The position numbers and the translations under genes were made by a program. Of a DNA stretch of 64,000 nucleotides, positions 55,345-63,975 are shown one piece after another. Under the pieces are notes generated by a model, which was given only the letters and a program-made list of their open reading frames with translations, was not told the DNA's origin and did no database searches. Every line of letters starts with the position of its first letter. Position 1 is the first letter of the stretch. Source of the stretch: Aquabacterium sp. A7-Y (GTDB taxonomy: Bacteria; Pseudomonadota; Gammaproteobacteria; Burkholderiales; Burkholderiaceae_C); the NCBI RefSeq assembly GCF_026153205.1, contig NZ_JAPFBW010000024.1, forward strand, positions 50,818 to 114,817. The letters run 5' to 3'.

Positions 55345-56474
55345 CAGCCGTTCGGCGGGGCCAGCAGCCCGGCGCGGATCTGTTCCTGCAGCCACTGCAC
55401 GAACAGCACATCCGTCAAGGTGTAATCGCCGCGTCCCTGCTTGATGATCCACCCCTTGTCGGCCAGGGATCGAAGCGCCCGCTGCATGAGCGTCTTGGCG
55501 ATGGGCTCGCCGGTCAGCACGCTGCCGATGGCCTTCAGCGTGTCTTCGGAGAAGAGCTGGCTCTGCCCCGAAACGAGGGCCACGAGGATGGTCTTCTGCA
55601 GGGGAATCAGCCGCGCGAACTGGTCTTCATAGCCGCTTTCACGAGCGGCTTCCGCCACCGCCTCCTGCATGGCCCCGGCATGGCTGAGGGCGGGATGGAG
55701 GATGCGAAGGTTCAGGTAGTCGCGCACGAACTTCGGGCTGTGCCCGAGCTCGGCAAAGGCTTGCCGGATGTCCGGCAGGGCGATCGCGTGCCTGGGGAAG
55801 TGCTGGCGGACGATCGCCGCGAGGTGCTCGACGAAAGCATCGCCGAGGGGTGGCAGCGGCACCCGCGTGAACCAGCGGTTGAAGGCTTTTTTCTCGCCGG
55901 TCACCAGGACCTCGTAGGAGGCGGCCGACGAACTCGTGGCAACGACCTTCATGCGCTTGCGGTGCGTGTCCAGAAGCGATCGCAAGCTCCACGAGACCGC
56001 GCTCGCCCCTTCGTCAGCGAGCTTGTGAACCTCATCGAGCAGGAACAGCACCGGCTTGTCGATGCGCGCCAGCTCCAGGAACGCCGCTCGCAGCGAGCCT
56101 CGCCGTTCGGTGCGATCGAACTCGACCTCGCCTCCCAGTTCGCCGCTGGCCACATTGCCTTTGGCCGAGAGCTTCTTGATGCGCGTCTCGCCGACCTTGC
56201 GGAGGCGGCCCACCAGGCCCTCTGCGCCCTCGGCCGCAGCACCGACGCTGCTCGCCAGCAGGTCCTCCAGATCACCGGTGCTTGCGGTGAGGTTGATGTA
56301 GATCGGAAGGTAGCCGTCCCGCCGCGCCGCAGGCGCGAGGTCGTCCAGCAGGAAGGTGGTCTTGCCGCGCCGGCGCGGTTCGATGATGGCGACTGCCGAC
56401 ACCAAGCCGACGGCCAAGGTTCGAATGATCTGCGCGGCGGGCTCTGAGCGTGGGTAGTGCCAGATGTCGTGCAC
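55344..56474 (-). CDS. AAA-type ATP-binding protein (archaeal-ATPase-like)
   Basis: A 376-residue STAND-like ATPase. It opens HDIWHYPRSEPAAQIIRTLA, with Walker A EPRRRGKTTFLLDDL, Walker B DKPVLFLLDEVHKLADEG and sensor VVATSSSAASYEVLVTGEKK. The C-terminal half carries winged-helix-like segments (LMQRALRSLADKGWIIKQGR, DYTLTDVLFVQWLQ). Function unknown; relatives occur as lone genes and in mobile regions. GTG at 56474 is preferred (GGAG 8 bases before); a TTG at 56507 would place operator-like repeats inside the gene. Its GC content is somewhat lower than that of its neighbours. Confidence 0.85.
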   Translation of the reverse strand: MHDIWHYPRSEPAAQIIRTLAVGLVSAVAIIEPRRRGKTTFLLDDLAPAARRDGYLPIYINLTASTGDLEDLLASSVGAAAEGAEGLVGRLRKVGETRIKKLSAKGNVASGELGGEVEFDRTERRGSLRAAFLELARIDKPVLFLLDEVHKLADEGASAVSWSLRSLLDTHRKRMKVVATSSSAASYEVLVTGEKKAFNRWFTRVPLPPLGDAFVEHLAAIVRQHFPRHAIALPDIRQAFAELGHSPKFVRDYLNLRILHPALSHAGAMQEAVAEAARESGYEDQFARLIPLQKTILVALVSGQSQLFSEDTLKAIGSVLTGEPIAKTLMQRALRSLADKGWIIKQGRGDYTLTDVLFVQWLQEQIRAGLLAPPNG

Positions 56475-56484
56475 GCCGGGATCT

Positions 56485-56539
56485 CCAAGTATCGCTTGAA
56501 CTGCCAAGTATACATTTGGCCGATACTTGCCGATACTTC
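56485..56539. promoter_or_regulatory. Cluster of four AAGTAT-type boxes, probable operator
   Basis: CCAAGTATCG (56485), CCAAGTATAC (56504), CCGATACTTG (56520) and CCGATACTTC (56530): two direct and two inverted copies. The first and third contain a perfect 9-bp inverted repeat; the last two are tandem at 10-bp spacing, one helical turn. They lie just upstream of the ATPase start. Confidence 0.6.
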
Positions 56540-56758
56540 ACCGGCACAGTGTGCCCGTCCGATGGCTCTGCGGGGTCGCGGGCGCGGTTTTCCGTGCCAT
56601 GCCGGCCCCCCCGACCAAAGGGGCACGCATGGCGTTTTCACGCAAGAAATTGCACGCCCGCCCCCCTAACTTGAGAGGGTCCCTACGGACCGGCGCCCGC
56701 TGCAGCCGCGGGTGGCGACGCCGTCAGCTCGCTCCCCCCGCGGCGCAGCGGAGGACCC

Positions 56759-59422
56759 ATGGACATGACAAGCCGATATCCGGCCGGCCGTGCAGGTTTG
56801 CGCGGCGGCTGGCCCGCCCTCACGACGCTGGCGCTGTTCGTGCTGGCGGCCTGCGGCGGCGGCAGGCAGGACGACAGCAGCGCCAGCGACGGCGCCTCCG
56901 GGCGGGCCACGGCCGGCAGCCGCGCGAAGGCGGCGTCCCGCTCGCCTCGCGGCGCCGGCCCGACCCGCGAGGCGCCGCTGGCCTCGGTCATCACCCCCCT
57001 GGAGGACGCGCTGATCGGTGTCCTGCCGCCCACCGCGGACGCGCCGGAGCGCGGCATGTGGTCGGCCCTGGCGCCGTGGCCGCTGATGGCGGCGCACGCC
57101 AACCTGCTGCCGGACGGCCGGGTCATGAGCTTCGGCACCGCCCCGCCCGATGTCGTGCAGGCCTACACCCTGCACTTCGACATCTGGTCGCCCGCGCTGG
57201 GCTTCGCCGAGGGGGCCCACCGCACACTGCCCAACCCCACCACCGTCAACAGCTTCTGCAGTGCCAGCACGATGGGGCCGGACGGCATGCTGCTGATCGT
57301 CGGCGGCAACAACCCCGCCCTCTACAAGACCACTCAGTGGGACCCCGACCGCGACCTGCTCATCGCGCGTGCGGCGCAGCCGAGGCAGCCGCGCTACTAC
57401 GCCACGCTGGTGCGCCTGAGCGACAACCGCATCCTGATCGTCGGCGGCAACAACCATCCGCGCGAGCCCCTGGAGTACGCCGAGACCCCGGAGGTCTTCA
57501 CCGCCGCCGAGGGCTGGCAGCCGCTGCCCGGTGCCACCAGCGCCGAGCTGTTCGGGAAGTTCGACGCGCGCTGGTGGTATCCGAGGGCCTACGTGGGCCT
57601 CGACGGCCGCGTCGTCGGTGTCTCCAACGACCGGATGTGGCGGCTCGATGCGCACGGCGCAGGGCGCATTGAATCGCTCGGCCCGACCGGTCACCGGCTG
57701 GGCGTCAGCGGCATGAGCCTGATGTACCGGCCGGGCCGGCTGCTGCTGGCCGGCGGCGGCTCGCTGCACAACACCGATGCCCTGCCTGGGACACGCCAGG
57801 CGACCCTCATCGACTTCGGGCCGCCCTCGCCTCAGGTCATGCCGGCCGAGCCGATGGCCCGCGCGCGCAACTGGGCCAACGCGGTGGCACTGCCCGACGG
57901 ACAGGTGCTGGTCACCGGCGGCACAGCGGTGGGCAACCACAGCGATACCGCCATCTTCGAGGCGGAGCTGTGGAATCCCGACACCGGGCGCTGGCGCACC
58001 CTGGCGCCGGCCGCGGAGCGACGCCTCTACCACTCGGTGTCCCTGCTGCTGCCCAGTGGCGCGGTGCTCAATGCCGGCGGCGGCGCCCCCGGGCCGGTGT
58101 TCGCGCAGAACGCGCAGGTCTACTTCCCGCCCTACTTTTTCCGCCGCACCGGCGGCCGCGTCGAGTGGGCGAGTCGCCCCGCCTTCACGCGCGTGGCGCC
58201 CTACTTCGTCTACGGCCCCGCGAGCGACAGCACCGTGGTGCTGGCCGACACGCGCCCGATCGCCTCGGCCGCCCTGGTGACGATCGGCATGGTCACCCAC
58301 AGCCACGGCACCGACCTGCGTTATGTGCCGCTGGCGTACACGCAGCGCGGGCGCGAACTGACCCTGCACCTCAGCCGGCTCGACAACCGGGTGGTGCCGC
58401 CGGGGCACTACCAGCTGCATGTGGTGGACCGGCAGGGGGTGCCCTCGCCGGCAGCCATCGTCGAATTCCGTCATGACCCGCGCAACGTCGCGCCGCAAGG
58501 CACGGCCAGTCAGTCCAGCACCTGGCGTGCCGTCAACGCGGCCGGCGTGGCGCTGGACGGCCGGCTCGACAGCTACACCCACACCTCGCCGGGGCGGCCG
58601 GATCCGAGCTGGCGGCTCGACCTGCCGGCGACACGCGGGCTGTCGCAGATCTCGCTGTTCAACCGCACCGGCCGCTGCAGCGGCACCGACGACTGCCGCA
58701 CCCGGCTGCGCGACATCACGGTGACGGTGCTGGACGGGGCCGGACTGCCGGTCTGGACCTCGGAGCTGCTGAACCCGGAAAACCGCCTCGGCTCGCCCGA
58801 CCGTCTGCATGTGGACCTGACGCACCTGGCCGGCACCGCGGTGCGCGGCCGCAGCATCGTCGTGCAACGGCGCTCGGACCCCGACGGCTCGGGCAGTGGC
58901 GGCGTGACCAGCGAGCCCGAACGCGACGTGCTGTCGCTGAGCGAGGTGCAGGTCGAGGAAGGCCCGGTCAATCTTGCGCTGCACCGCGCGGCCGCGCAGT
59001 CGAGCACCATCGCGCCGGGGGTCGCCGCTCTGGCCGTCAACGGGGACCTGACCACCGAATGGCGCGCCGGCGGCGTGACGCACACACAAGAGAGCCTGCA
59101 GCCCTGGTGGCAGGTGGACCTCGGCCGCATCGAGCGGGTGGCGGGTGTGCGGCTGTGGAACCGCTCCGACGTCTGCTGCGCCGATCGGCTCTCGGACTTC
59201 CATGTGCTGCTGTCGGAGCAGCCCTTCACGAGCGAAACGCTCGAGACCGAACGCGTGCGGCCGGGCGTCACCGACCTGCACGTGACGTCGCTGAACGGGC
59301 AGCGCGCCATCGATCTGGCGCTGCCCCCGGGGCGTAGCGGGCGTTACCTGAGGGTGTGGCTCAGGGGCCGCAACTCCTTGTCGCTGGCCGAGGTCGAGGT
59401 GTTTGCGCCGGCGGCGCCCTGA
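56759..59422 (+). CDS. Galactose/glyoxal-oxidase-like copper radical oxidase, lipoprotein, with two discoidin domains
   Basis: An 887-residue exported protein with lipobox LAAC near residue 32 and a low-complexity spacer to about 80. A seven-bladed kelch-type oxidase core follows (MLLIVGGNN, GQVLVTGGTAV). Copper-radical site residues appear in place: Cys in NSFCSAST (about 166), Tyr in RWWYPRAY (about 273), Tyr-His in LYHSVS (about 425) and His in THSHGTDLRYVPL (about 515). DUF1929 follows, then two F5/8 type C sugar-binding domains (from about 577 and 738). It should oxidise an alcohol or aldehyde to give H2O2 at the cell surface. GGAGG precedes the ATG. Confidence 0.9.
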   Translation: MDMTSRYPAGRAGLRGGWPALTTLALFVLAACGGGRQDDSSASDGASGRATAGSRAKAASRSPRGAGPTREAPLASVITPLEDALIGVLPPTADAPERGMWSALAPWPLMAAHANLLPDGRVMSFGTAPPDVVQAYTLHFDIWSPALGFAEGAHRTLPNPTTVNSFCSASTMGPDGMLLIVGGNNPALYKTTQWDPDRDLLIARAAQPRQPRYYATLVRLSDNRILIVGGNNHPREPLEYAETPEVFTAAEGWQPLPGATSAELFGKFDARWWYPRAYVGLDGRVVGVSNDRMWRLDAHGAGRIESLGPTGHRLGVSGMSLMYRPGRLLLAGGGSLHNTDALPGTRQATLIDFGPPSPQVMPAEPMARARNWANAVALPDGQVLVTGGTAVGNHSDTAIFEAELWNPDTGRWRTLAPAAERRLYHSVSLLLPSGAVLNAGGGAPGPVFAQNAQVYFPPYFFRRTGGRVEWASRPAFTRVAPYFVYGPASDSTVVLADTRPIASAALVTIGMVTHSHGTDLRYVPLAYTQRGRELTLHLSRLDNRVVPPGHYQLHVVDRQGVPSPAAIVEFRHDPRNVAPQGTASQSSTWRAVNAAGVALDGRLDSYTHTSPGRPDPSWRLDLPATRGLSQISLFNRTGRCSGTDDCRTRLRDITVTVLDGAGLPVWTSELLNPENRLGSPDRLHVDLTHLAGTAVRGRSIVVQRRSDPDGSGSGGVTSEPERDVLSLSEVQVEEGPVNLALHRAAAQSSTIAPGVAALAVNGDLTTEWRAGGVTHTQESLQPWWQVDLGRIERVAGVRLWNRSDVCCADRLSDFHVLLSEQPFTSETLETERVRPGVTDLHVTSLNGQRAIDLALPPGRSGRYLRVWLRGRNSLSLAEVEVFAPAAP

Positions 59423-59436
59423 GCGAGCTGTGCTGT

Positions 59437-59799
59437 TCAGCCCTGCCGCAGCACGGCCATCTCGTCGGCAGGCCGCACCGGCAGCGCCGCCTGGGCCTTC
59501 CACAGGTGAGCCGTGTTGAGCACGATGGGCAGGACAAATCCGGCCAGCAGGCCGGCGGCCGGGCCCCAGGCGCCGAGCAGCGCGAGCAGCCCGGCCGCGA
59601 ACCCGGTGGCCACCAGGCCACCGGCGTTTGCAAGCAGTGCCGCCAGCAGCCCGTGGCGCCAGGCCCCGCCGGCCAGCACATACAGCGAGAGCCCGAAGAT
59701 CGCCAGCATCGGCAGCGCGAACAGCTGCCCGCCCAGCAACAGGACCGCGAGCGACAGCCCCAGCCCCACCATGTTCATTCTGCGCAGTCTCACCTGCAT
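59437..59799 (-). CDS. Small membrane protein, unknown
   Basis: A 120-residue protein with three to four hydrophobic helices (MVGLGLSLAVLLLGGQLFAL, LLALLGAWGPAAGLLAGFVL). No family recognised. GAGG precedes the ATG at 59799. It lies convergent to the oxidase gene. Confidence 0.65.
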   Translation of the reverse strand: MQVRLRRMNMVGLGLSLAVLLLGGQLFALPMLAIFGLSLYVLAGGAWRHGLLAALLANAGGLVATGFAAGLLALLGAWGPAAGLLAGFVLPIVLNTAHLWKAQAALPVRPADEMAVLRQG

Positions 59800-59979
59800 G
59801 CCCTCACCTCGACTGTCCCTCTGTGCCGTCTTGCCGGCCGTTTCCGCCTCGGGCGCGGAGCCGCCGCGCCCGGCTTGCCGCGCCGGCGGCAGCGGCCGGC
59901 GCACGGTCGTGAGTGTCGGGCCATCGCAGCGCCGTCGCCATCACCCGTTTCGGTGGATCGTGTCGCGCAGGCGACGGAT

Positions 59980-60756
59980 TCAGCGCGGCGGCGCCTGGGC
60001 TGGGGCCTGCTCCGCCGTGCGTTCGTCGTCGACCTGCTGCCGCGGCGGCGCGCGGCCCACGCCCAGCATCACCGCCACCACCACGGTCGCCACGACGGCC
60101 GCGAAGCCCCAGGCGATGACGGCGAGCAGCGCCCCTTCCTGGGCGTCCTCCTTGCGCGGCACCCGCCTCGCCTCCTGCGGCGCGCGCACCCGCTCGACGG
60201 CGATCACCGCGCGGTCCTCGGCCAGCACATAGCCGGTGTCCAGCGGCAGCAGGCTGTCGACTCCGGCCTCCAGCCAGGCCTCGTCGGCCTCGTTCGCCGC
60301 CTCGGAGGGGCGCGGCTTGCGCCGCCGCACGCGGCGCTCGCCGTCCGGCTCCTTGCGCGCGGCGGGCGGGCCGGCCGGCACGGCCGGCTCAGGCGCGCGC
60401 GCACGGCGCGGCGGCGCACGCCAGACGGCCTGCATGGCGGAGGAATCTGCCGCATCGGCCGCGGAGGCCGCCTCCGCGTCGCTGTCGTCAGCGGCCTCCG
60501 CCGCGCCCGCCGTGCTGATCTCGACCTCGGTGCAGGCGACGTCCTCGCCGTCCCCCTCGGTGGTGATGCTGCGGCTGACGCTGCGCGTCACGGCGGCCCA
60601 GACCTGCGAGGTGGCGCTGCCGATCGCGCTGCGCTGCACCACCGGTTCGCTGCCGCGACCACGCGCTCGCGGCGCGCCGGCTGCGGATCCCGGCGGTTCG
60701 GTGGCGGCTGCGTCGGCAGTGCCGCGGGCCGGTGCAGGCGGGATGAGCCGGTGCAT
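59980..60756 (-). CDS. Hypothetical protein with C-terminal membrane anchor
   Basis: A 258-residue protein: Ala/Glu/Arg-rich low-complexity cytoplasmic part, a conserved-looking segment (WLEAGVDSLLPLDTGYVLAE, DRAVIAVERVRAPQ) and one C-terminal helix (LLAVIAWGFAAVVATVVVAV). Not recognised. It starts 28 bp after the YkgJ-like gene on the same strand. Confidence 0.6.
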   Translation of the reverse strand: MHRLIPPAPARGTADAAATEPPGSAAGAPRARGRGSEPVVQRSAIGSATSQVWAAVTRSVSRSITTEGDGEDVACTEVEISTAGAAEAADDSDAEAASAADAADSSAMQAVWRAPPRRARAPEPAVPAGPPAARKEPDGERRVRRRKPRPSEAANEADEAWLEAGVDSLLPLDTGYVLAEDRAVIAVERVRAPQEARRVPRKEDAQEGALLAVIAWGFAAVVATVVVAVMLGVGRAPPRQQVDDERTAEQAPAQAPPR

Positions 60757-60784
60757 GGCGCGACAGGGCGGGCGGTCGACCGAT

Positions 60785-61510
60785 TCAGAGTGCGTGCACG
60801 CCCTCGGCCGTGACGACGGCGTGCCGGAAGGCCGGCTCGCCGCGGCCGAAACGTTCCCGGCTGCCCTGCGGGTCGTCGAGCGCCTCGCACAGCGCGGTGT
60901 GCAGTTCGTACTGCCGCGTGTCCCGGCCCGCGTCGGACAAGGCGCGGCGATGGCCCAGGTAGTGCGCCGTGTCGAGCACCAGCTTGGGGGTGGACAAGCG
61001 GATGCGGCTGCCCAGGTCGGAAGGCGCATCGAAGGAGGCCTTGCACGCCTCCACCGAGAGCGAGTGGTAGCGGCGGCAGCTCGACGGCCGCGCCTCGTAG
61101 GCGCTGCAGGCGCCATCGGCGGCGAGCACCGCGCAGCGCAACGCCGTGCCGTGGTGGCGCCGGCTGTCCATCGTCGCGACGCGCGCCGCATTGTCGCGCA
61201 CCCGCGCCAGCAGCGCGGCGCGCTGCGCGGCGTCGGGCAGCTGCTCCAGCGCCTCGGCCAGCGTGAACACCTCCTGGGCCGGCGCCGACACACGCAGGTG
61301 ACAGCAATAGCTGCAGCCCTTGGCGCAGGCCGGCACCTCGGTCCCGTCGTCCGGCATCGAGGCGGCACGGATCTCGTAGCGGCGGAAGTAGCGCCGCGTG
61401 GCCTCGGCCGGGTCGCCCGCGGCGCCGGCGGCGTTCTGGTACTCCTCGGCCAGCACCTTCAGGGCGGTGGCCTCCCAGGATGTGGAGCTAGAGGTGGCGG
61501 TCTCGTTCAT
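60785..61510 (-). CDS. YkgJ-family cysteine-cluster protein
   Basis: A 241-residue protein with the metal-binding pattern PACAKGCSYCCHLRV and later Cys in LRCAVLAADGACSAYEARPS and SSCRRYHS, as in the Fe-S/zinc YkgJ family. Function unknown. GGAGACC precedes the ATG. It reads downstream of the HrpB/HrpX-like gene with a 53-bp gap, so the two may be co-transcribed. Confidence 0.88.
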   Translation of the reverse strand: MNETATSSSTSWEATALKVLAEEYQNAAGAAGDPAEATRRYFRRYEIRAASMPDDGTEVPACAKGCSYCCHLRVSAPAQEVFTLAEALEQLPDAAQRAALLARVRDNAARVATMDSRRHHGTALRCAVLAADGACSAYEARPSSCRRYHSLSVEACKASFDAPSDLGSRIRLSTPKLVLDTAHYLGHRRALSDAGRDTRQYELHTALCEALDDPQGSRERFGRGEPAFRHAVVTAEGVHAL

Positions 61511-61563
61511 GAGGTCTCCGAGGGGGATGCGCGACATTCGGCGGGCGGGAATCCGTCGTGCGC

Positions 61564-63009
61564 TCAGGCCGGCACGGCCGCGCCGCGCAGGGTCGCCGAC
61601 GGCGTCTCGTCGAACTGCTGCCGGTAGTTGTGCGCCAGCGTCGAGCGGTTGGTCAGGCCCCAGCGTGTCGCCACTGCCAGCACGCCTTCCTGCCCGGCGC
61701 CGTTGCGCAGCTCGTCGCGGATGCGCTGCATGCGGCGACTGCGAATCAGCTCCGCCGGCGTCATGCCGAGGTAGGTGCGGAAGGCCATCTGCAGGGCCCG
61801 CTCGGTCACATCGATGTGGGCGGCGACCTGGCGGATCGAGAGGCTGCGGTCGTCGAGGTGGTCGACAATGTACTGGTAGGCCTTGCGGTAGCGCAGCGGC
61901 AGGCGCAGCTTGGCGGCGTCGCTCTGCTCGGCGAGCTCGTGCTTTTCGAGGAAACGCGAGCGCGGCAGCTGGAACCACTCCTTCTTCATCGAATACAGCG
62001 CTTGGCGCACATAGTCCTTGTACAGACGCAGCGCATCGCCGTGGCGGCCGGCCGCCGCGTGCACCTGGGACATGCAGTACTTCAGCTCCAGCGCATAGCG
62101 GTGGCGGCGCATCTGCTGCTCGTCGTAGACCATCGCTCCGAGCACATCGCAGGCCGCGTGGCTGTCGCCGTGCTGGACCAGCACCATGCCGGCCTCGATG
62201 CGGGCCAGTTGCTCGAAGGCACTGAGCTTGAGCTCGCGCAGCCAGCGCAGCTCCTCGTTGAGGCGGCTGCGCCCGGAGGGCGATCCGATCGAGTCGTCCA
62301 GCAGGGCTTCGATATAACGCAGCCGGCGTGTCGCGATGCCGGCCTCGCCCAGCCGCTCGATGGCCGCACGCAACTGCGCCCGCAGCGGCGCCAGGTCGAC
62401 CGGCTGCACGCCCGGGTCGGCGCCGCCGCCCAGCGCCTGCTCGCGCAACTCCTCGACCTGGAAGCAACAGTGGGCCGACAGGTCCAGGCCGAGCGCATCG
62501 AGCAGTTCGCCCATGCCGTCCAGGCCTTCCTGCTGGGCCAGTCGGCGCGCCTCGTTGAGGGTGTGCATCGCGCGGCGGTGCTCGCTGGAGCGATGCAACG
62601 CGACCGACAGGCCGGCCAGCGCTTCGGCCCGCAGCGGGGCGGGCGCGGTGTCGTCGTCGGCGACGGTGTTGAAAGCCTCGGCGGCGCGCGCAGCACGGTT
62701 GAGGTGCAGGAACAAGGCGGCCTGGTCCAGCGAGGCCTGCCAGCGCACGCAGGAGCGCGAGTGGCTTTCGTAGATCTTCAGCAGGCGCTGAAACAGCTCT
62801 TCGGCTTCCTCCTCGCGCCCCAGGGCAAGCAGGGCGCGTCCGATCAGCTGCCCGAGGGCGGCACGCTGCTCGGCAGGGGCGGCGTTCATGCGCTCGAAGC
62901 GCTCGCTGCCCAGGCGCACTGCATCGACCAGCTGTCCCTTGAGCACCAGATCGCTCAAGCCCGGCTCCATCTCACAGACCCGTCTGCAGGTCAAGGCCAA
63001 CATCAACAT
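61564..63009 (-). CDS. hrpX: HrpB/HrpX-type AraC regulator, likely T3SS master activator
   Basis: A 481-residue protein of the size of Ralstonia HrpB and Xanthomonas HrpX. The N-terminal about 370 residues are TPR-like (LIGRALLALGREEEAEELFQ, AMHTLNEARRLAQQEGLDG, YALELKYCMSQVHAAAGRHG). The C-terminus is an AraC HTH pair (LSIRQVAAHIDVTERALQMA, FRTYLGMTPAELIRSRRMQR, WGLTNRSTLAHNYRQQFDE). HrpX/HrpB activate T3SS operons through PIP/hrpII boxes, and three perfect PIP boxes occur in this window. ATG at 63009 is preferred, with GGAGG 8 bases upstream. Confidence 0.88.
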   Translation of the reverse strand: MLMLALTCRRVCEMEPGLSDLVLKGQLVDAVRLGSERFERMNAAPAEQRAALGQLIGRALLALGREEEAEELFQRLLKIYESHSRSCVRWQASLDQAALFLHLNRAARAAEAFNTVADDDTAPAPLRAEALAGLSVALHRSSEHRRAMHTLNEARRLAQQEGLDGMGELLDALGLDLSAHCCFQVEELREQALGGGADPGVQPVDLAPLRAQLRAAIERLGEAGIATRRLRYIEALLDDSIGSPSGRSRLNEELRWLRELKLSAFEQLARIEAGMVLVQHGDSHAACDVLGAMVYDEQQMRRHRYALELKYCMSQVHAAAGRHGDALRLYKDYVRQALYSMKKEWFQLPRSRFLEKHELAEQSDAAKLRLPLRYRKAYQYIVDHLDDRSLSIRQVAAHIDVTERALQMAFRTYLGMTPAELIRSRRMQRIRDELRNGAGQEGVLAVATRWGLTNRSTLAHNYRQQFDETPSATLRGAAVPA

Positions 63010-63156
63010 CGCTAGCACCTCCACTTGGCGCCACGGGGGTTCGTGGCATGAAGGACATGCTAGGGAGGCCGCGCCGAGCGTGGCTCAAAGGTTCTCAGCG
63101 AAATCCTCAATCAATCTCGCAACCATCCTCAACGGATATTCATCATCGGCCGGGGC

Positions 63157-63219
63157 TTCGTTTCGTGGGGCTGCGCTTCGCCCATGACGTCTTGTGGCGG
63201 CCGCTGAGCTGACTAAGGT
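63157..63219 (+). promoter_or_regulatory. PIP box and -10, promoter of the T3SS-paralogue gene
   Basis: TTCGT (63157-63161), 15 bp, TTCGC (63177-63181), 32 bp, TAAGGT (63214-63219): a perfect PIP element, with the same two half-sites and the same -10 as the sctC operon promoter. It is 66 bp before the ATG at 63286. Confidence 0.88.
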
Positions 63220-63285
63220 CCGAAGGCGTCCTTGCCGTGTTCGCCAATGGTGGCGCCCGCGGCCCGAACTTGTGAAGGAGTGAAC

Positions 63286-63708
63286 ATGGGTGCAGGCATA
63301 GGTGCAATCCCGAAGGGCATCGTCAGTGCGACGGTGAAGACCTTGGAATCGGCTGTGAAGGAAGCGGTCCCCAAGGCAGGGCAGCAGATGTTGTCCAGCC
63401 TGGCCGGCGGCCCGGCGGCCCGGAGCTCGCAGGCCACCAGCGCCGGCGCCCCGCCGCGCAAGCCGCCGCCCTCGCCCGGCGGGCAGGACAACTTCGCGGC
63501 CAGCGCGACGACGGCCAACCAGGCCGCCGCGAAGACCAACGAGCAGGCCATGCAGAGCATGATGGGCCAGATCCAGGATGCGGCGATGCTGCAGATGAAG
63601 TTCACCGCGCAGAATGCGCTGGTGCAGTCGGTCACCAAGATGTCGGAAGCTGCGGCCAAGCAGACCAAGGCGGTGGGCCAGGGTGTGGCGGCGACCGGGG
63701 CGCAGTGA
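63286..63708 (+). CDS. PIP-controlled paralogue of the needle-sized T3SS protein
   Basis: A 140-residue, cysteine-free protein. An Ala/Pro/Gly-rich N-terminal 80 residues precede a helical C-terminal region (MMGQIQDAAMLQMKF, LVQSVTKMSEAAAKQTKAVG) that matches the 46895-47137 protein at 21 of 44 positions without gaps. It has its own PIP box and is divergent from the HrpX-like gene. It is probably a T3SS-secreted accessory or alternative filament protein. GAAGGAG precedes the ATG and a terminator follows. Confidence 0.85.
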   Translation: MGAGIGAIPKGIVSATVKTLESAVKEAVPKAGQQMLSSLAGGPAARSSQATSAGAPPRKPPPSPGGQDNFAASATTANQAAAKTNEQAMQSMMGQIQDAAMLQMKFTAQNALVQSVTKMSEAAAKQTKAVGQGVAATGAQ

Positions 63709-63732
63709 TACGGCTGTGGTAGGACCGGTACC

Positions 63733-63762
63733 GATGGCCGCCTGCGGGCGGCCATCCTTTTT
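63733..63762 (+). terminator. Intrinsic terminator
   Basis: A 10-bp perfect stem (GATGGCCGCC / GGCGGCCATC, TGCG loop) is followed by CTTTTT, 24 bp after the paralogue stop. Confidence 0.85.
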
Positions 63763-63796
63763 GGTGCTTCATCGGACGTTGGAGACGTATCGCTGG

Positions 63797-63975
63797 CTTT
63801 TTGCTTTTTGCTTTTTGCTTTGGGCGTTGCGTTGAAGCCTGCTGACGCAGGCGCGCCCTGCGGGCGATGCCGGGATGTGCGCCCGGCAGCGCACCTACTT
63901 TCTTTGCCTCGCCAAAGAAAGTAGGCAAAGAAAGGCGACCCCGAGTGGGGCGCCCTCCTCGCTGCGCGAGGAGGG
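63797..63975. repeat. Intergenic repeat region with GCTTTTT tandem and two perfect hairpins
   Basis: Three GCTTTTT copies near 63797-63818 precede a 13-bp perfect inverted repeat CCTACTTTCTTTG (63894-63906) / CAAAGAAAGTAGG (63913-63925), and a 10-bp stem CCCTCCTCGC / GCGAGGAGGG near 63953-63975. The first hairpin belongs to a type of dispersed intergenic repeat I associate with Burkholderiales and Xanthomonadaceae. No gene is seen from 63709 to the end. Confidence 0.7.
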
